The notes under the pieces: generated by a model
Database searches by the model: none
Told to the model about the DNA's origin: nothing
What the model saw: only the letters and a program-made list of their open reading frames with translations
Translations under genes and position numbers: made by a program
In this document: positions 1 to 9,827 of the stretch, one piece after another
Position numbering within the stretch: the first letter of the stretch is position 1
Layout: each line of letters begins with the position of its first letter
Assembly: GCF_001238275.1 (NCBI RefSeq)
Contig: NZ_LGTB01000027.1
Coordinates: 59,784 to 123,783, forward strand
Reading direction: 5' to 3'
From: Bradyrhizobium viridifuturi
GTDB lineage: Bacteria > Pseudomonadota > Alphaproteobacteria > Rhizobiales > Xanthobacteraceae
Length of the DNA: 64,000 bases

Positions 1-768
1 GCGCTCGCGCTTCTCCTCGGTGTCGAGGATCAGGCGGCACTGCATCTGGCCGCCGATGCAGCGCAGCGCGACCGCCGCGAGCACGCCCTCCGGCGCGCCG
101 CCGGTGCCGATATACATGTCGACGCCGGTCTCGTCCGGCTTGGCACAGTGGATGACGCCGGCGACGTCACCATCGGTGATCAGCTGCACGGCGGCGCCGG
201 TCGAGCGCACGCTGTTGATGATGTCGGCATGGCGCGGACGGTCGAGCACCAGCACGTTGATGGCGGTCGGGTCGACGCCCTTGGCCTTGGCAAGGCGGCG
301 GACGTTGTCGGCCGGCGGCGCGTCGAGCTCGATCACGTTCTTGGCGTAGCCCGGACCGATCGCGATCTTCTGCATGTAGACGTCGGGTGCGTGCAGCAGC
401 GTGCCGCCGTCGGCCATCGCCATGGTGGCGATCGAGCCCGGCATGTTCTTGGCGCACAGCGTGGTGCCTTCGAGCGGGTCGACGGCGATGTCGACCTTGG
501 GACCGGCATTGAGGCCGACCTTCTCGCCGATGAACAGCATCGGCGCCTCGTCGCGCTCGCCCTCGCCGATCACGACCGTCCCCTCGATCGGCAGCTTGTT
601 CAGCTCGCGCCGCATCGCGTCGACCGCAGCCTTGTCGGCGGCCTTCTCCTGACCGTGGCCGCGCAGCCGCGCGGCCGACACCGCCGCGCGCTCCGTCACG
701 CGCACGATTTCGAGCGTCAGGATGCGCTCGAGCAGCATCTGCGGCGGAACGGAAATATGGGTCGACAT
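1..768 (-). CDS. glpX: Fructose-1,6-bisphosphatase class II (GlpX), 3' end cut by the window
   Basis: GlpX hydrolyses fructose-1,6-bisphosphate (in some relatives also sedoheptulose-1,7-bisphosphate) to the monophosphate in gluconeogenesis or the Calvin cycle, in the cytosol. The visible 256 residues run from MSTHISVPPQ to the window edge. Residues 68-74 are GEGERDE and 96-102 VDPLEGT, the metal and phosphate-binding signatures of the family; GTGGAPEG follows at 221-228. Usual length is about 320-330, so roughly 70 residues are missing. An AAGGAG ribosome-binding site sits 8 bases before the ATG. It lies 79 bases downstream of hom on the same strand, probably in one operon. Identification is secure. 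Confidence 0.95.
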   Translation of the reverse strand, partial: MSTHISVPPQMLLERILTLEIVRVTERAAVSAARLRGHGQEKAADKAAVDAMRRELNKLPIEGTVVIGEGERDEAPMLFIGEKVGLNAGPKVDIAVDPLEGTTLCAKNMPGSIATMAMADGGTLLHAPDVYMQKIAIGPGYAKNVIELDAPPADNVRRLAKAKGVDPTAINVLVLDRPRHADIINSVRSTGAAVQLITDGDVAGVIHCAKPDETGVDMYIGTGGAPEGVLAAVALRCIGGQMQCRLILDTEEKRER

Positions 769-847
769 CGGCGTACTCCTTAAGCCTCGGGGACAGGCCA
801 GCCTGCCCGCATCAATCGTCTCACGCCCGACCCGTTCAGGCCATGCG

Positions 848-2166
848 TTAGTTTTTCTCGATCCGGATCACCTGCGGCCGGCCGCTGATGACCTTATCGC
901 GCTGCACTGCGGCCAGCGCCCGATGCACGGCATCCTCGCTGGTCGCATAGGTAATCAGAATGACCGGAACCGGTGAAGGTTTTTGGCCGCTCCATTCACA
1001 TCGACGCCATCCGGGTGGCGCTGCACGATGGATTCCAGAGATATCTTCTGTTCCGCAAGCCGGGTGGCGATTGTTGCGGCAGTGCCTGCAAGATCGCGCG
1101 CCATCAGGCGGATATAGTAGCCACCTTCATGGCGTTCCATCGGCGCCTTGGTGGTGTCGCGCAACCGCTCGACCGGCCGGCCGAACGGCTTGGCGCGGAT
1201 GCCGCGGGCGACGTCGGCGATGTCGGCGACCACGGCCGAAGCGGTCGCGCCGCCGCCGGCGCCCGGGCCGACCAGCGTGATCGGCGGAATCCCCTCGCCG
1301 TCGATCGCGACCGCATTGGTGACGCCCATCACCTGCGCGATCGAGGATGATTTCGGCACCATGGTCGGGTGCACGCGCTGCTCAATGCCCTTTGCCGTGC
1401 GGACGGCAACGCCGAGCAGCTTGACGCGGTAGCCGAGTTCCGAGGCCGCCTTGAGGTCTTCCGGCGTGATCGAGGAGATGCCTTCGACATAGACCGCGCT
1501 TTCCGCAACCTTGGTTCCGAAGGCGAGGCTCGCCAGGATCGCAAGCTTCTGTGCGGTGTCGTGACCATCGACGTCGAATGACGGATTGGCTTCGGCGTAG
1601 CCGAGACGCTGGGCGTCCTTCAGGCATTCCTCGAACGACAAACCCTCCTGCTCCATCCGGGTCAGGATGTAGTTGCAGGTGCCGTTGAGGATGCCGTAGA
1701 CGCGGTTGACGCTGGTGCCGGCAAGGCCTTCGCGCAGCGTCTTTACCACCGGAATCGCCGCACCGACGGCGGCCTCGAAGTTCAGCGCACCGCCATGCTT
1801 CTCGGCGGCCGCGGCGAGACGCAGCCCATGCTTGGCGATCAGCGCCTTGTTGGCGGTCACGACCGACTTGCCCGTCTTCAGCGCGGTCTCGATCGCGGAC
1901 AGCGCGGGATCGCCGGCGCCCCCCATCAATTCCACGAAGCAATCGATATTGGGATCCTCAGCCAGCGCCTGCGGGCTCTTCGCCCAAGCGATGCCGCGCA
2001 GGTCGAGGCCGCGCTTCTTGGCTTTCGAGCGCGCCGTGACGGCGACGACGCGAATGGGCCGGCCGCTGCGCTCGGCCAGCGCCCGTCCTTGCGTTTCGAT
2101 GAGGCGGACGACATCGGCACCGACGGTGCCGAGCCCCGCTATGCCCACGTTCAGGGGTGCGACCAT
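848..2166 (-). CDS. hom: Homoserine dehydrogenase, frameshifted near 980-984
   Basis: Homoserine dehydrogenase reduces aspartate semialdehyde to homoserine, the branch to threonine and methionine. The N-terminal Rossmann motif is GLGTVG at residues 11-16, and the catalytic domain includes NGTCNYIL. In the sequence as given the frame closes early at 955, after residue 403. Reading on in the next frame gives VILITYATSEDAVH and then RPQVIRIEKN with a TAA at 848-850, the expected end of the C-terminal ACT domain. One A added to the A5 run (T5 at 980-984 on the plus strand) restores a product of about 438 residues. The gene follows the aminotransferase by 38 bases. Function is sure; whether the frameshift is real is not. 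Confidence 0.9.
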
Positions 2167-2204
2167 GGATTTAAGGGACCTGGAGATTAAGCAACCTGGA
2201 AGGA

Positions 2205-3425
2205 TTAGCGTCGGTTGGCGAGAGGAACGACGTTGTGCAACGTTTCGATGCCGCTTTCAAGGAAGCGGCGCACGCCGCGCGCGGCCTGCCGGATGCGCTG
2301 CTCGTTCTCCACCATCGCGATGCGGACATAACCTTCGCCGTGCTCGCCGAACGCGACGCCGGGCGACACCACGACGCCGGATTTCTCCACCATCAGGGTC
2401 GCGAACTGCATGCTGCCGACCGCCTCGAACGCCTTGGGCAGCGGCGCCCAGGCGAACATCGAGGCCTGCGGCGGCGGAATGTCCCAGCCGGCGCGGCCAA
2501 ATGACTCAACCAGCGCATCGCGCCGCTTGCGGTAGGTGTCGCGCATCTCGCGGATGCAGTCGTCGGGACCGTTCAGCGCGGCGGTCGCCGCCACCTGCAC
2601 CGGCGTGAAGGCGCCGTAATCGAGGTAGGATTTGACCCGCGCCAGCGCTGCGATGATGCGCTCATTGCCGACTGCAAAGCCCATGCGCCAGCCGGCCATC
2701 GAGAACGTCTTCGACATCGAGGTGAATTCGACGGTGACGTCGAGCGCGCCGGGCACCTGCAGCACCGACGGCGGCGGCTTGTCCTCGTCGAAATAGACTT
2801 CGGCGTAGGCGAGATCGGACAGGATGAAGATGTCGTGCTTCTTCGCGAACGCGACGAGATCCTTGTAGAAGTCGAGGTCGGCGACATAGGCGGTCGGGTT
2901 CGATGGATAGCAGACGATCAGCGCGATCGGCTTCGGGATCGAATGGATGATCGCCCGCTCGACCGCCTCGAAGAATTGCGGTGTCGGCTCCGACGGCACC
3001 GAGCGGATCACGCCGCCCGCCATCAGGAAGCCGAAGGCATGGATCGGGTAGCTCGGGTTCGGGCACAGCACGACGTCGCCGGGCGCGGTGATCGCCTGCG
3101 CAACGTTGGCAAACCCCTCCTTCGAGCCGAGGGTGGCCACGACCTGGGTGTCGGGGTTGAGCTTGACGCCGAAGCGACGCGCGTAATAGGCGGCCTGGGC
3201 CTTGCGCAGGCCGTTGATGCCGCGGGAGGCCGAGTAGCGGTCGGTGCGCGGCTTGCCCAGCGTCTCCTTGAGCTTCTCGATCACATGCGGCGGGGTCGGC
3301 AGGTCCGGATTGCCCATGCCCATGTCGATGATGTCGGCCCCGGCGTTGCGCGCGGCCGCCTTGGCCTGGTTGACCTTTTCAAAGACGTAAGGCGGCAAAC
3401 GGCGAATGCGGTAAAAATCTTCCAT
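2205..3425 (-). CDS. PLP-dependent class I/II aminotransferase (LL-diaminopimelate aminotransferase / AlaC-like)
   Basis: A 406-residue fold-type I aminotransferase of full family length. The PLP lysine is K239 in SMSKTFSMAG, with the cofactor-binding CYPSNPTA near residues 172-179 and SDLAYAEV at 203-210. Family members are named LL-diaminopimelate aminotransferase or alanine-synthesising transaminase AlaC, and sequence alone does not separate these. The hom gene 38 bases downstream makes a role in the aspartate family (lysine, threonine, methionine) plausible. The start at 3425 gives MEDFYRIRRLPPYVF, typical for the group. It is the first gene of the aminotransferase-hom-glpX run. Confidence 0.88.
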   Translation of the reverse strand: MEDFYRIRRLPPYVFEKVNQAKAAARNAGADIIDMGMGNPDLPTPPHVIEKLKETLGKPRTDRYSASRGINGLRKAQAAYYARRFGVKLNPDTQVVATLGSKEGFANVAQAITAPGDVVLCPNPSYPIHAFGFLMAGGVIRSVPSEPTPQFFEAVERAIIHSIPKPIALIVCYPSNPTAYVADLDFYKDLVAFAKKHDIFILSDLAYAEVYFDEDKPPPSVLQVPGALDVTVEFTSMSKTFSMAGWRMGFAVGNERIIAALARVKSYLDYGAFTPVQVAATAALNGPDDCIREMRDTYRKRRDALVESFGRAGWDIPPPQASMFAWAPLPKAFEAVGSMQFATLMVEKSGVVVSPGVAFGEHGEGYVRIAMVENEQRIRQAARGVRRFLESGIETLHNVVPLANRR

Positions 3426-3640
3426 GGGACCCTTGCTCCGACAACCGCGATGCCAGAATCGCCCCCTTTGCTGGCTTTGCGGAGCCTCAACGGCCTCCTC
3501 CAGAAATCACACCAAATCAATGACTTAGAGCGAATTCAGGGGCGCGATCTGGGGGCTGTGCCCGGATCTGCGGTTGAATTGGATTTCTTTTAGCACGGAC
3601 ACCGGGCGGCGCCAGCGCTGATCGGCCGCCTGGTGGGGCC

Positions 3641-3916
3641 TTACTTGCCGGCCTGGGCCGCCGTCGAGGCCTGGTGCTCGCGCGCGGCGATCAGCTCCTG
3701 CTCGATCTTGGCTTGGTCCGCCGGCTTGATCGTCGGATCGGCGCGGTCGGGCGGAAGGTCATGGACCGGGAGGTAGCCGTTGGCATCCTTTTGCCGCGCC
3801 GGCGCATCGGCCGGCATCGCCATATCGGCGATCGTGCTCGAGCAGCCGCCCAGCGCCAGCGATGACGCGAGCAGCACTGCGGCCGCGAGCCCCCTGTTCT
3901 TTCGATCGATCGGCAT
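3641..3916 (-). CDS. Small predicted lipoprotein
   Basis: A 91-residue protein starting MPIDRKNRGLA, with a positively charged n-region, a hydrophobic stretch and the lipobox LALGGC, so it should be lipidated on Cys25 and anchored in a membrane facing the periplasm. The mature part is short, Pro/Asp/Ala/Gln-rich and without a domain I recognise. The frame is open to 3949, but the internal start at 3916 puts the signal peptide at its normal position. It stands alone, 215 bases upstream of the aminotransferase gene and transcribed away from phaC. Function unknown. Confidence 0.7.
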   Translation of the reverse strand: MPIDRKNRGLAAAVLLASSLALGGCSSTIADMAMPADAPARQKDANGYLPVHDLPPDRADPTIKPADQAKIEQELIAAREHQASTAAQAGK

Positions 3917-4208
3917 GCGCCGAATTGTCCCCAACAAGCTAGCGCGCACGTGGCACGGTTGCCGACACGGGTCGCACTGGTACGAGCCTTGCAGCGTCCC
4001 CGCTGCGTTAATCCTGGCTTCAGCGTTTCAAACCATTGTCGCCCGAAACGCTTAAAGCGTGAACAGCAAAAGCGACCCCTGAGGCTTCAATATGACGGAA
4101 CAAAGATTTTTTGTCGCACCGCAACAGAGCGAAACGTCTGATTTTCACTGATTTTCGTTGCCGCACCGCGCGATGACGCCCCCTAAACGACGCGATATTG
4201 TCCCTGAA

Positions 4209-6017
4209 ATGAGCAACGTCAGCACCGATACCCAAGCCCCCCCGAAATTCAACGCCGAAGCCTTCGCCATGAACATCGCGCGGGCGATGGAGAGCAGCGG
4301 CCAGGCGCTGGCAGCCTATCTCAAGCCGCGGCAGAGCGGGGAAGTCCGCGACAAGCCGCCGAACGAGTTCGGCGAGGTCATCAAGACCTTCAGCGTGATC
4401 GCCGAATACTGGCTGTCGGACAAGGAGCGCGCCTCGTCGCTGCAGATGCAGCTCGGCAAGGATTACCTCGATCTCTGGGGCTCGGCGGTGCGCCGCATGG
4501 CCGGCGAAGCCGACGCCAAGCCCGCGATCGCGCCCGCTCCGCGCGACAAGCGCTTCCAGGACCCGGAGTGGAAGTCGAATCAGTTCTTCGACTTCATCCT
4601 GCAGCTTTACCTGTTGACCTCGAAATGGGCGCAGCAGCTGGTCAACGACGCCGACGGCATCGACCCGCACACGCGAAAGAAGGCCGAATTCTACGTCCAG
4701 CAGATCACCAACGCGCTGGCGCCGTCGAACTTCGTCCTGACCAATCCGGAGGTGCTGCGCGCCACGGTCGAGACCAATGGCGACAATCTGGTGCGCGGCA
4801 TGAAGATGCTGGCCGAGGATATCGAGGCCGGCCACGGCACGCTGAAGATCCGCCAGTCCGATTCGAGCAACCTCGAGGTCGGCGTCAACATGGCGACGAC
4901 ACCGGGCAAGGTGATCTACCAGAACGAGCTGATGCAGCTGATCCAGTATTCGCCGGCAACGGAGAACGTGCTGCGCACGCCGCTGCTGATCGTGCCGCCC
5001 TGGATCAACAAGTTCTACATCCTCGATCTGCGTCCTGAGAAATCCTACATCAAATGGTGCGTCGACCAGGGCATCACGGTGTTCGTGATCTCCTGGGTCA
5101 ATCCGGACAAGGAACTCGGCAAGAAGACCTGGGCCGACTACATGACCGAGGGCCCGCTCACGGCGATGGACGTGATCGAGAAGGTTACCGGCGAGATGAA
5201 GGTGCACACCGCCGGCTATTGCGTCGGCGGCACCATGCTCGCCTCGACGCTCGCCTACCTCGCCGAGAAGCGCCGCCAGCGCGTGACGTCGGCGACGTTC
5301 TTTGCTGCGCAGGTCGACTTCACCCACGCCGGCGATCTGCTCGTCTTCGTCGACGAGGACCAGATCTCGGCGCTCGAACGCGACATGCAGGAATCCGGCG
5401 TGCTCGAGGGCAGCAAGATGGCGATGGCCTTCAACATGCTGCGCTCGAACGACCTGATCTGGTCGTATGTCGTGAACAACTACCTGAAGGGCCAACCGCC
5501 CTCCTCGTTCGATCTGCTGCACTGGAATTCGGATGCGACGCGGATGCCGTCTTCGAACCATTCCTACTATCTGCGCAACTGCTATCTGGAGAACCGGCTG
5601 TCGACCGGCACCATGGTGCTCGACAATACGCTGCTCGATCTGTCGAAGGTGAAGGTTCCCATCTACAACCTCGCCGCACGCGAGGATCACATCGCACCGG
5701 CGGAATCGGTGCTGTACGGCTCGCAGTTCTTCGGCGGACCGGTGAAATACGTGCTGTCCGGCTCCGGCCATATCGCCGGCGTGGTCAACCCGCCCGCCTC
5801 GAAGAAGTACCAGTACTGGACCAACGACAACATCAAGGACATGAAGCTCGCCGACTGGCTGAAGGGCGCCGAGGAGCACAAGGGTTCGTGGTGGCCCGAC
5901 TGGCGCAACTGGCTGGAGAGCCATGATCCGGAGACGGTGCCGGCACGCATGGTGGGCTCGAACGGGGCGCAGGTGCTCGAGGACGCTCCGGGCAGCTATG
6001 TCCGCGTCCGCGCGTAG
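4209..6017 (+). CDS. phaC: Class I poly(3-hydroxybutyrate) synthase PhaC
   Basis: PhaC polymerises (R)-3-hydroxyacyl-CoA into polyhydroxyalkanoate on the surface of cytoplasmic carbon-storage granules. From the start MSNVSTDTQ the product is 602 residues, normal for class I enzymes. The alpha/beta-hydrolase core holds the lipase-like box GYCVGGT with the nucleophile C338, then an acid in AAREDHIAP and the catalytic histidine in SGSGHIAG. VPPWINKFYILDL near residue 262 is a typical synthase block. The frame is open to 4158, but the residues before 4209 look like untranslated leader. No phasin or phaAB lies nearby. A 667-codon open frame on the opposite strand is a shadow. Confidence 0.95.
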   Translation: MSNVSTDTQAPPKFNAEAFAMNIARAMESSGQALAAYLKPRQSGEVRDKPPNEFGEVIKTFSVIAEYWLSDKERASSLQMQLGKDYLDLWGSAVRRMAGEADAKPAIAPAPRDKRFQDPEWKSNQFFDFILQLYLLTSKWAQQLVNDADGIDPHTRKKAEFYVQQITNALAPSNFVLTNPEVLRATVETNGDNLVRGMKMLAEDIEAGHGTLKIRQSDSSNLEVGVNMATTPGKVIYQNELMQLIQYSPATENVLRTPLLIVPPWINKFYILDLRPEKSYIKWCVDQGITVFVISWVNPDKELGKKTWADYMTEGPLTAMDVIEKVTGEMKVHTAGYCVGGTMLASTLAYLAEKRRQRVTSATFFAAQVDFTHAGDLLVFVDEDQISALERDMQESGVLEGSKMAMAFNMLRSNDLIWSYVVNNYLKGQPPSSFDLLHWNSDATRMPSSNHSYYLRNCYLENRLSTGTMVLDNTLLDLSKVKVPIYNLAAREDHIAPAESVLYGSQFFGGPVKYVLSGSGHIAGVVNPPASKKYQYWTNDNIKDMKLADWLKGAEEHKGSWWPDWRNWLESHDPETVPARMVGSNGAQVLEDAPGSYVRVRA

Positions 6018-6090
6018 CGCCAACTCTTCCGCTCAGCTATAAACGGACGATCCCGGCGGTCGGGAATCGAATTCACGTGAGGGGGAGACG

Positions 6091-6489
6091 ATGACGCGCG
6101 AACTGTTCTGGCTGTCGCTGACGGTGATCCTGACCGGGCTGTTGTGGATCCCCTACATCATCAACCGCTGCCAGGTGCGCGGCCTCTCCGGCGCGATGGG
6201 CAACCCCTCGCGCACCGACAAGCCCCAAGCCGAATGGGCCAACCGGCTGATGTTCGCGCATGACAACGCGGTCGAGAACCTCGTGATCTTCGCGCCGCTG
6301 GTCCTGATCCTCAACGCAGCCGACTACTCCACCAAATGGACGGTGCTGGCCTGCGCCGTCTATTTCTGGGCCCGCGTCGCCCATCTGATCGTCTACACGC
6401 TCGGCCTGCCGGTGTTCCGCACCCTGGCCTTCACGGTGGGCTTCCTCGCCCAGGCCGTGCTGGCGCTCGCGATCTTCAAGATCGTCTGA
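6091..6489 (+). CDS. MAPEG family membrane protein
   Basis: A 132-residue protein with four hydrophobic segments: FWLSLTVILTGLLWIPYII at the N-terminus, one around LVIFAPLVLIL, one around VLACAVYFWARVAHL and a C-terminal one. The central NRLMFAHDNAVENLVIFAP is the conserved core of MAPEG (membrane-associated eicosanoid and glutathione metabolism) proteins, which includes the Glu/Asn residues that bind glutathione in characterised members. The bacterial substrate is unknown. A strong GAGGGGGAG site precedes the ATG. It follows phaC by 73 bases and may be co-transcribed. Confidence 0.85.
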   Translation: MTRELFWLSLTVILTGLLWIPYIINRCQVRGLSGAMGNPSRTDKPQAEWANRLMFAHDNAVENLVIFAPLVLILNAADYSTKWTVLACAVYFWARVAHLIVYTLGLPVFRTLAFTVGFLAQAVLALAIFKIV

Positions 6490-6661
6490 ACCGCGCGGTC
6501 ACGCCGGCGGCGGCAACCGCCGCGCCGGCGCTTGTGTCTTACCCGCGCACGACGATACCTGCCGCCGGCGCCTCGCCGGTCGTCTTGATCATGCGTGTAA
6601 CCGGCGAAAGTCGCATCGATGGCCGCCCACCCTCCTGCGCGCCGAGCGGGTGGCGGCGAGA

Positions 6662-7541
6662 TCACGCCATCGCGATCGCTGCTGCGAATTCACCGGCAAG
6701 GGAAACTGCTCCTCGCACCCCGTACATCAGGTTCAGACTATTTCGCTTGGCAGGGTCGAAGGCAGCATTCGCGGAACGCAGTTGATTGCCGTCCCGCACG
6801 ATCAATATGTTCTCCCGTTTTCTACCAGCGGTAGTATAATTGCGGATCAATACTGAATCGTGTCCTCGATCGAAGGCGTCCCGAATTGTCGCAGACACCG
6901 CCCGAAAATCCTCGTCACCAGTCCATTTTAGAGTTGCCGGATTCTCCGCCCGGTGAAGAAGTTTATACACCTGCGGATATTCGCGGGCCGCGATCCGGGG
7001 CCCGCAACGCAAACTCGCTCGCAATCTCTGGATTCAGACTTAGCGAAACTCCGGGTAATACCTGTCCCGGCGCATCTGTGGGGACGCTTTTTATTGCGTC
7101 GAATGTCCGCCCAGTACCGTGATAAAGAGGCGTCTCAGTCCTGAAGCCCATTTCACTGGCTCGCGCCATGCGCGACTCGATATCCATTGCCAGTTGCTTC
7201 CCCGCGCCACCTCCCGGCACCATACCTGCCGCCGCCTTGGCCGCGCCCCATAAGTCGTCGCGGTTCTTTGCATCGATCAGATCGGCCGCAAAGAACGGTA
7301 CGGCGAAAGGCGTCAACGAGAGTATGTTGCCCATACCGTTTACGAGGTGACGGGGGCATAGGCGTCCGCACCGAGTGCCATAGGGCCGTCTACAACACGA
7401 TCGCCAACCCATTCGCTCGGCGTTGATCTCGTTGCTTTCAGCTCGCCGGCGGGCCGGAAGGACTGTCTCCAATCGTAAGCCGGCGCGTCCGGACGGCCGG
7501 GCATCGCGGGAACATCGTCGGGCGCCTGCGTGTCGTTTGAT
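6662..7541 (-). pseudogene. Decayed phage-type ART (polyvalent-protein-like) gene, C-terminal part
   Basis: Three successive minus-strand frames give one coherent protein tail. About 7541-7345 reads NDTQAPDDVPAMPGRPDAPA, a DRVVDGPMALGADAYAP block and then a stop. About 7345-7000 reads AADLIDAKNRDDLWGAAKAA, then the signature PLYHGTGRTFDA and PGVSLSLNPEIASEFALR. About 7010-6662 reads DEDFRAVSATIRDAFDRG, then LRSANAAFDPAKRN near the end. PLYHGT followed by a late NAAFDP is typical of ADP-ribosyltransferase-like domains at the C-terminus of large phage or mobile-element polyvalent proteins. At least two frameshifts and the missing N-terminus mark it as dead. The family assignment is from memory of motifs. 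It probably marks an old insertion between the MAPEG and DUF1254 genes. Nothing else is seen at 6490-6661. Confidence 0.55.
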
Positions 7542-7637
7542 CCGTATCAATGCCGTGCCCACGGCTCCTGCAATGGTTTCGATTCTGTCGGACCCGAAGC
7601 GCGGGACATCTCGCGCGGTGCTAAGCTGGGAGGCCTC

Positions 7638-9065
7638 ATGAGAAAGAGCACGATTGGTAGTTTGCTCCTGGGTCTTGTGCTTTTGCCTGTCGTCTCCCTC
7701 GCTGCCCAGGCGCAGAGCACCGTCACCGAGCAGGAGGCGCAATCCATTGCCAGGGATGCCTACGTCTACTTCTATCCTCTGGTGAGCATGGATGTGACCC
7801 GCAAACAGCTTACGAATGTCGAGCCCGGCAAAGGGTACGGCGCCCCCATGAATTCATTTTCCCACGTTCCGACCTTTCCCACAGCCGACATGAGGCAGGT
7901 CGTCCGACCAAATTTCGATACGTTGTATTCTACCGGGTACCTCGACCTCACCAGGGAGCCGATGGTCCTCTCGGTCCCGGACACGGATGGGCGTTATTAT
8001 CTTCTGCCGATGCTCGATATGTGGACGGACGTATTTGCTTCGCCCGGTTGGCGCACAACGGGAACGCAAGCGCGCAATTTCCTCGTCACGCCGCGCGGCT
8101 GGAGCGGAAACTTACCGGCGGGATTTATCCAAATCGAAGCGCCGACCCCGTACGTCTGGATTATCGGTCGCACCAAAACTGACGGACCGCCGGATTACGA
8201 TGCGGTTCACAAAATTCAGGCCGGTTATAAAATCACGCCACTCTCGGAATGGGGCAAACCGTCCAAGCCCGTGGAGGTGAAAATCGATCCGACGATCGAT
8301 ATGAAGACGCCTCCAAAAACCCAGGTCGATAGCATGAAGGGCGGTGATTACTTCGTCTATGCGTCCGAACTTCTCAAGCTGCAACCGCCCCACCTCACTG
8401 ACCAGCCGATTATTGCCCAGATGAAGCGGATCGGCATTGAGCCGGGCAAGAGCCTGGACATCAGCAAGCTTGATCCCGTGGTGAAGAAGGCGCTGGAGGA
8501 TGCGCCGGCGGCCGGGCAACAACTCATGGAGTGGAAAGTGCCAACGATCGCCAGGATCGCAAACGGTTGGTCGATGAATACCGATACGATGGGCGTGTAC
8601 GGCAACTACTACCTCAAGCGCGCCATTATCGCGCAGCTTGGCCTCGGCGCGAACGTACCGGAAGATGCGATCTACCCGCTCAACCTCGCCGATGAAACCG
8701 GCAAGCCGCTCGACGGCGCAAGCAAATACACCATCCACTTCGACAAGGGCGCGACGCCGCCGGCAAATGCCTTTTGGTCGCTCACACTCTACGACAGTAG
8801 CGGCTTTCAGGTTGCAAACAGTCTTAATCGCTTTGCGGTGAGTAGCTGGATGCCGTTCAAATACAACCCAGACGGCTCGCTGGACCTCTACTTCCAGAAC
8901 GAGAGCCCGGGATCGGATAAAGAGGTCAACTGGCTGCCCGCGCCGAAGGGGCCGTTCAACTTGACGATGCGCGTCTATGCCCCAAAACCGGACGCTCTCA
9001 CCGGCAAGTGGAATCCGCCGCCCATCACCAAGGTTCAGGGGGCGTCGAACCTGACGGCTCAGTAA
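7638..9065 (+). CDS. DUF1254/DUF1214 domain protein, exported
   Basis: A 475-residue protein with a signal peptide (MRKSTIGSLLLGLVLLPVVS, then AAQAQS). The N-terminal half matches the DUF1254 pattern (ARDAYVYFYPLVSMDVTRKQ, VVRPNFDTLYSTGYLDL) and the C-terminal half the DUF1214 pattern (GNYYLKRAIIAQLGLGA, FWSLTLYDSSGFQV). Such two-domain proteins are widespread and exported, but no activity is established. The frame is open to 7530; I chose 7638 because GGGAGG precedes it and the signal peptide starts there. It stands alone between the phage remnant and a convergent methyltransferase. Confidence 0.85.
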   Translation: MRKSTIGSLLLGLVLLPVVSLAAQAQSTVTEQEAQSIARDAYVYFYPLVSMDVTRKQLTNVEPGKGYGAPMNSFSHVPTFPTADMRQVVRPNFDTLYSTGYLDLTREPMVLSVPDTDGRYYLLPMLDMWTDVFASPGWRTTGTQARNFLVTPRGWSGNLPAGFIQIEAPTPYVWIIGRTKTDGPPDYDAVHKIQAGYKITPLSEWGKPSKPVEVKIDPTIDMKTPPKTQVDSMKGGDYFVYASELLKLQPPHLTDQPIIAQMKRIGIEPGKSLDISKLDPVVKKALEDAPAAGQQLMEWKVPTIARIANGWSMNTDTMGVYGNYYLKRAIIAQLGLGANVPEDAIYPLNLADETGKPLDGASKYTIHFDKGATPPANAFWSLTLYDSSGFQVANSLNRFAVSSWMPFKYNPDGSLDLYFQNESPGSDKEVNWLPAPKGPFNLTMRVYAPKPDALTGKWNPPPITKVQGASNLTAQ

Positions 9066-9225
9066 ACACCCAGGCGGGCATCACGTGGCTCAGGCATCTG
9101 TGCTCACGTTTCGCTGAATGTCGGCTCATGGCCCTTTTGCGGCCCCGAGAGATGTCCGCCTTTCCGCCGCTGTTGCGGTTGAGCGGACATCAGGCGGCCG
9201 GCCGCTTTATGAGTACACGACCTGG

Positions 9226-9816
9226 TCACCCGGCTTTGCGCACGACGATATGCAGCATCGTCGCCGGCGCTTCGTCAAAGCTCCTGATCTCGCTGGTGTC
9301 GGACGAGACTTGCGTCCAAGCACCTGACGATGCGTAGGTCGCCGCCAGCCAGTCGGCCTCGGGATAGTTGTAGTAGCGGCCGATGCTGTCACGGCCGTCG
9401 CCATGGCCGATCTTGTAGCTCGCGTAGAAGACGCCACCGGGTTTCAGCGCGCGATGGATGCGGCCGACGATGCCGGCCAATTCGTCGCGCGGCACGTGCA
9501 GCAGGCAGGCGCTAGCCCAGACGCCGTCATAGGCCTCGCGATCCCTTAGCTCATCGAACAGCATCGCCTCGACGGGGTGATTGATGCGACGCGCCGCGAC
9601 CTCGGCCATCTCGGGTGAGCCGTCGGTCGCGCGCAGCACGAAGCCTTCGGCAAGCATGACGGCGGCATGATTGCCGGCGCCGCAGCCGAGTTCGAGGATC
9701 GCCCCGCCCGGCGGCAACAGCTTGAGAAAGCCGATCAACCGGGTGGACGGTGCTTTCGCCCACCCGGCATAGGCCTCGGCATTGCGCCGGTAGAATTGCA
9801 GCGTGGCGTCGTCCAC
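9226..9816 (-). CDS. Class I SAM-dependent methyltransferase
   Basis: About 196 residues. Motif I is ILELGCGAGNHA (SAM-binding glycine loop), with an acidic turn in LRATDGSPEM, then FDELRDREAYDGVWASACLLH and HRALKPGGVFYASYK, the usual order of a small Rossmann methyltransferase. The substrate cannot be told from sequence. No ATG is available between the end of the short-type argC (9828) and the conserved region. The GTG at 9816 is the most plausible start, 11 bases after the argC stop, which suggests translational coupling. The open frame reaches back to 10062, but that part overlaps argC and is not coding. Confidence 0.8.
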   Translation of the reverse strand: MDDATLQFYRRNAEAYAGWAKAPSTRLIGFLKLLPPGGAILELGCGAGNHAAVMLAEGFVLRATDGSPEMAEVAARRINHPVEAMLFDELRDREAYDGVWASACLLHVPRDELAGIVGRIHRALKPGGVFYASYKIGHGDGRDSIGRYYNYPEADWLAATYASSGAWTQVSSDTSEIRSFDEAPATMLHIVVRKAG

Positions 9817-9827
9817 GGTGCGTGCCG

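Noticed and set aside
4020..6023. 667-codon open frame on the minus strand
   Set aside because: Antisense of phaC with the same shadow composition; phaC itself has complete family motifs.
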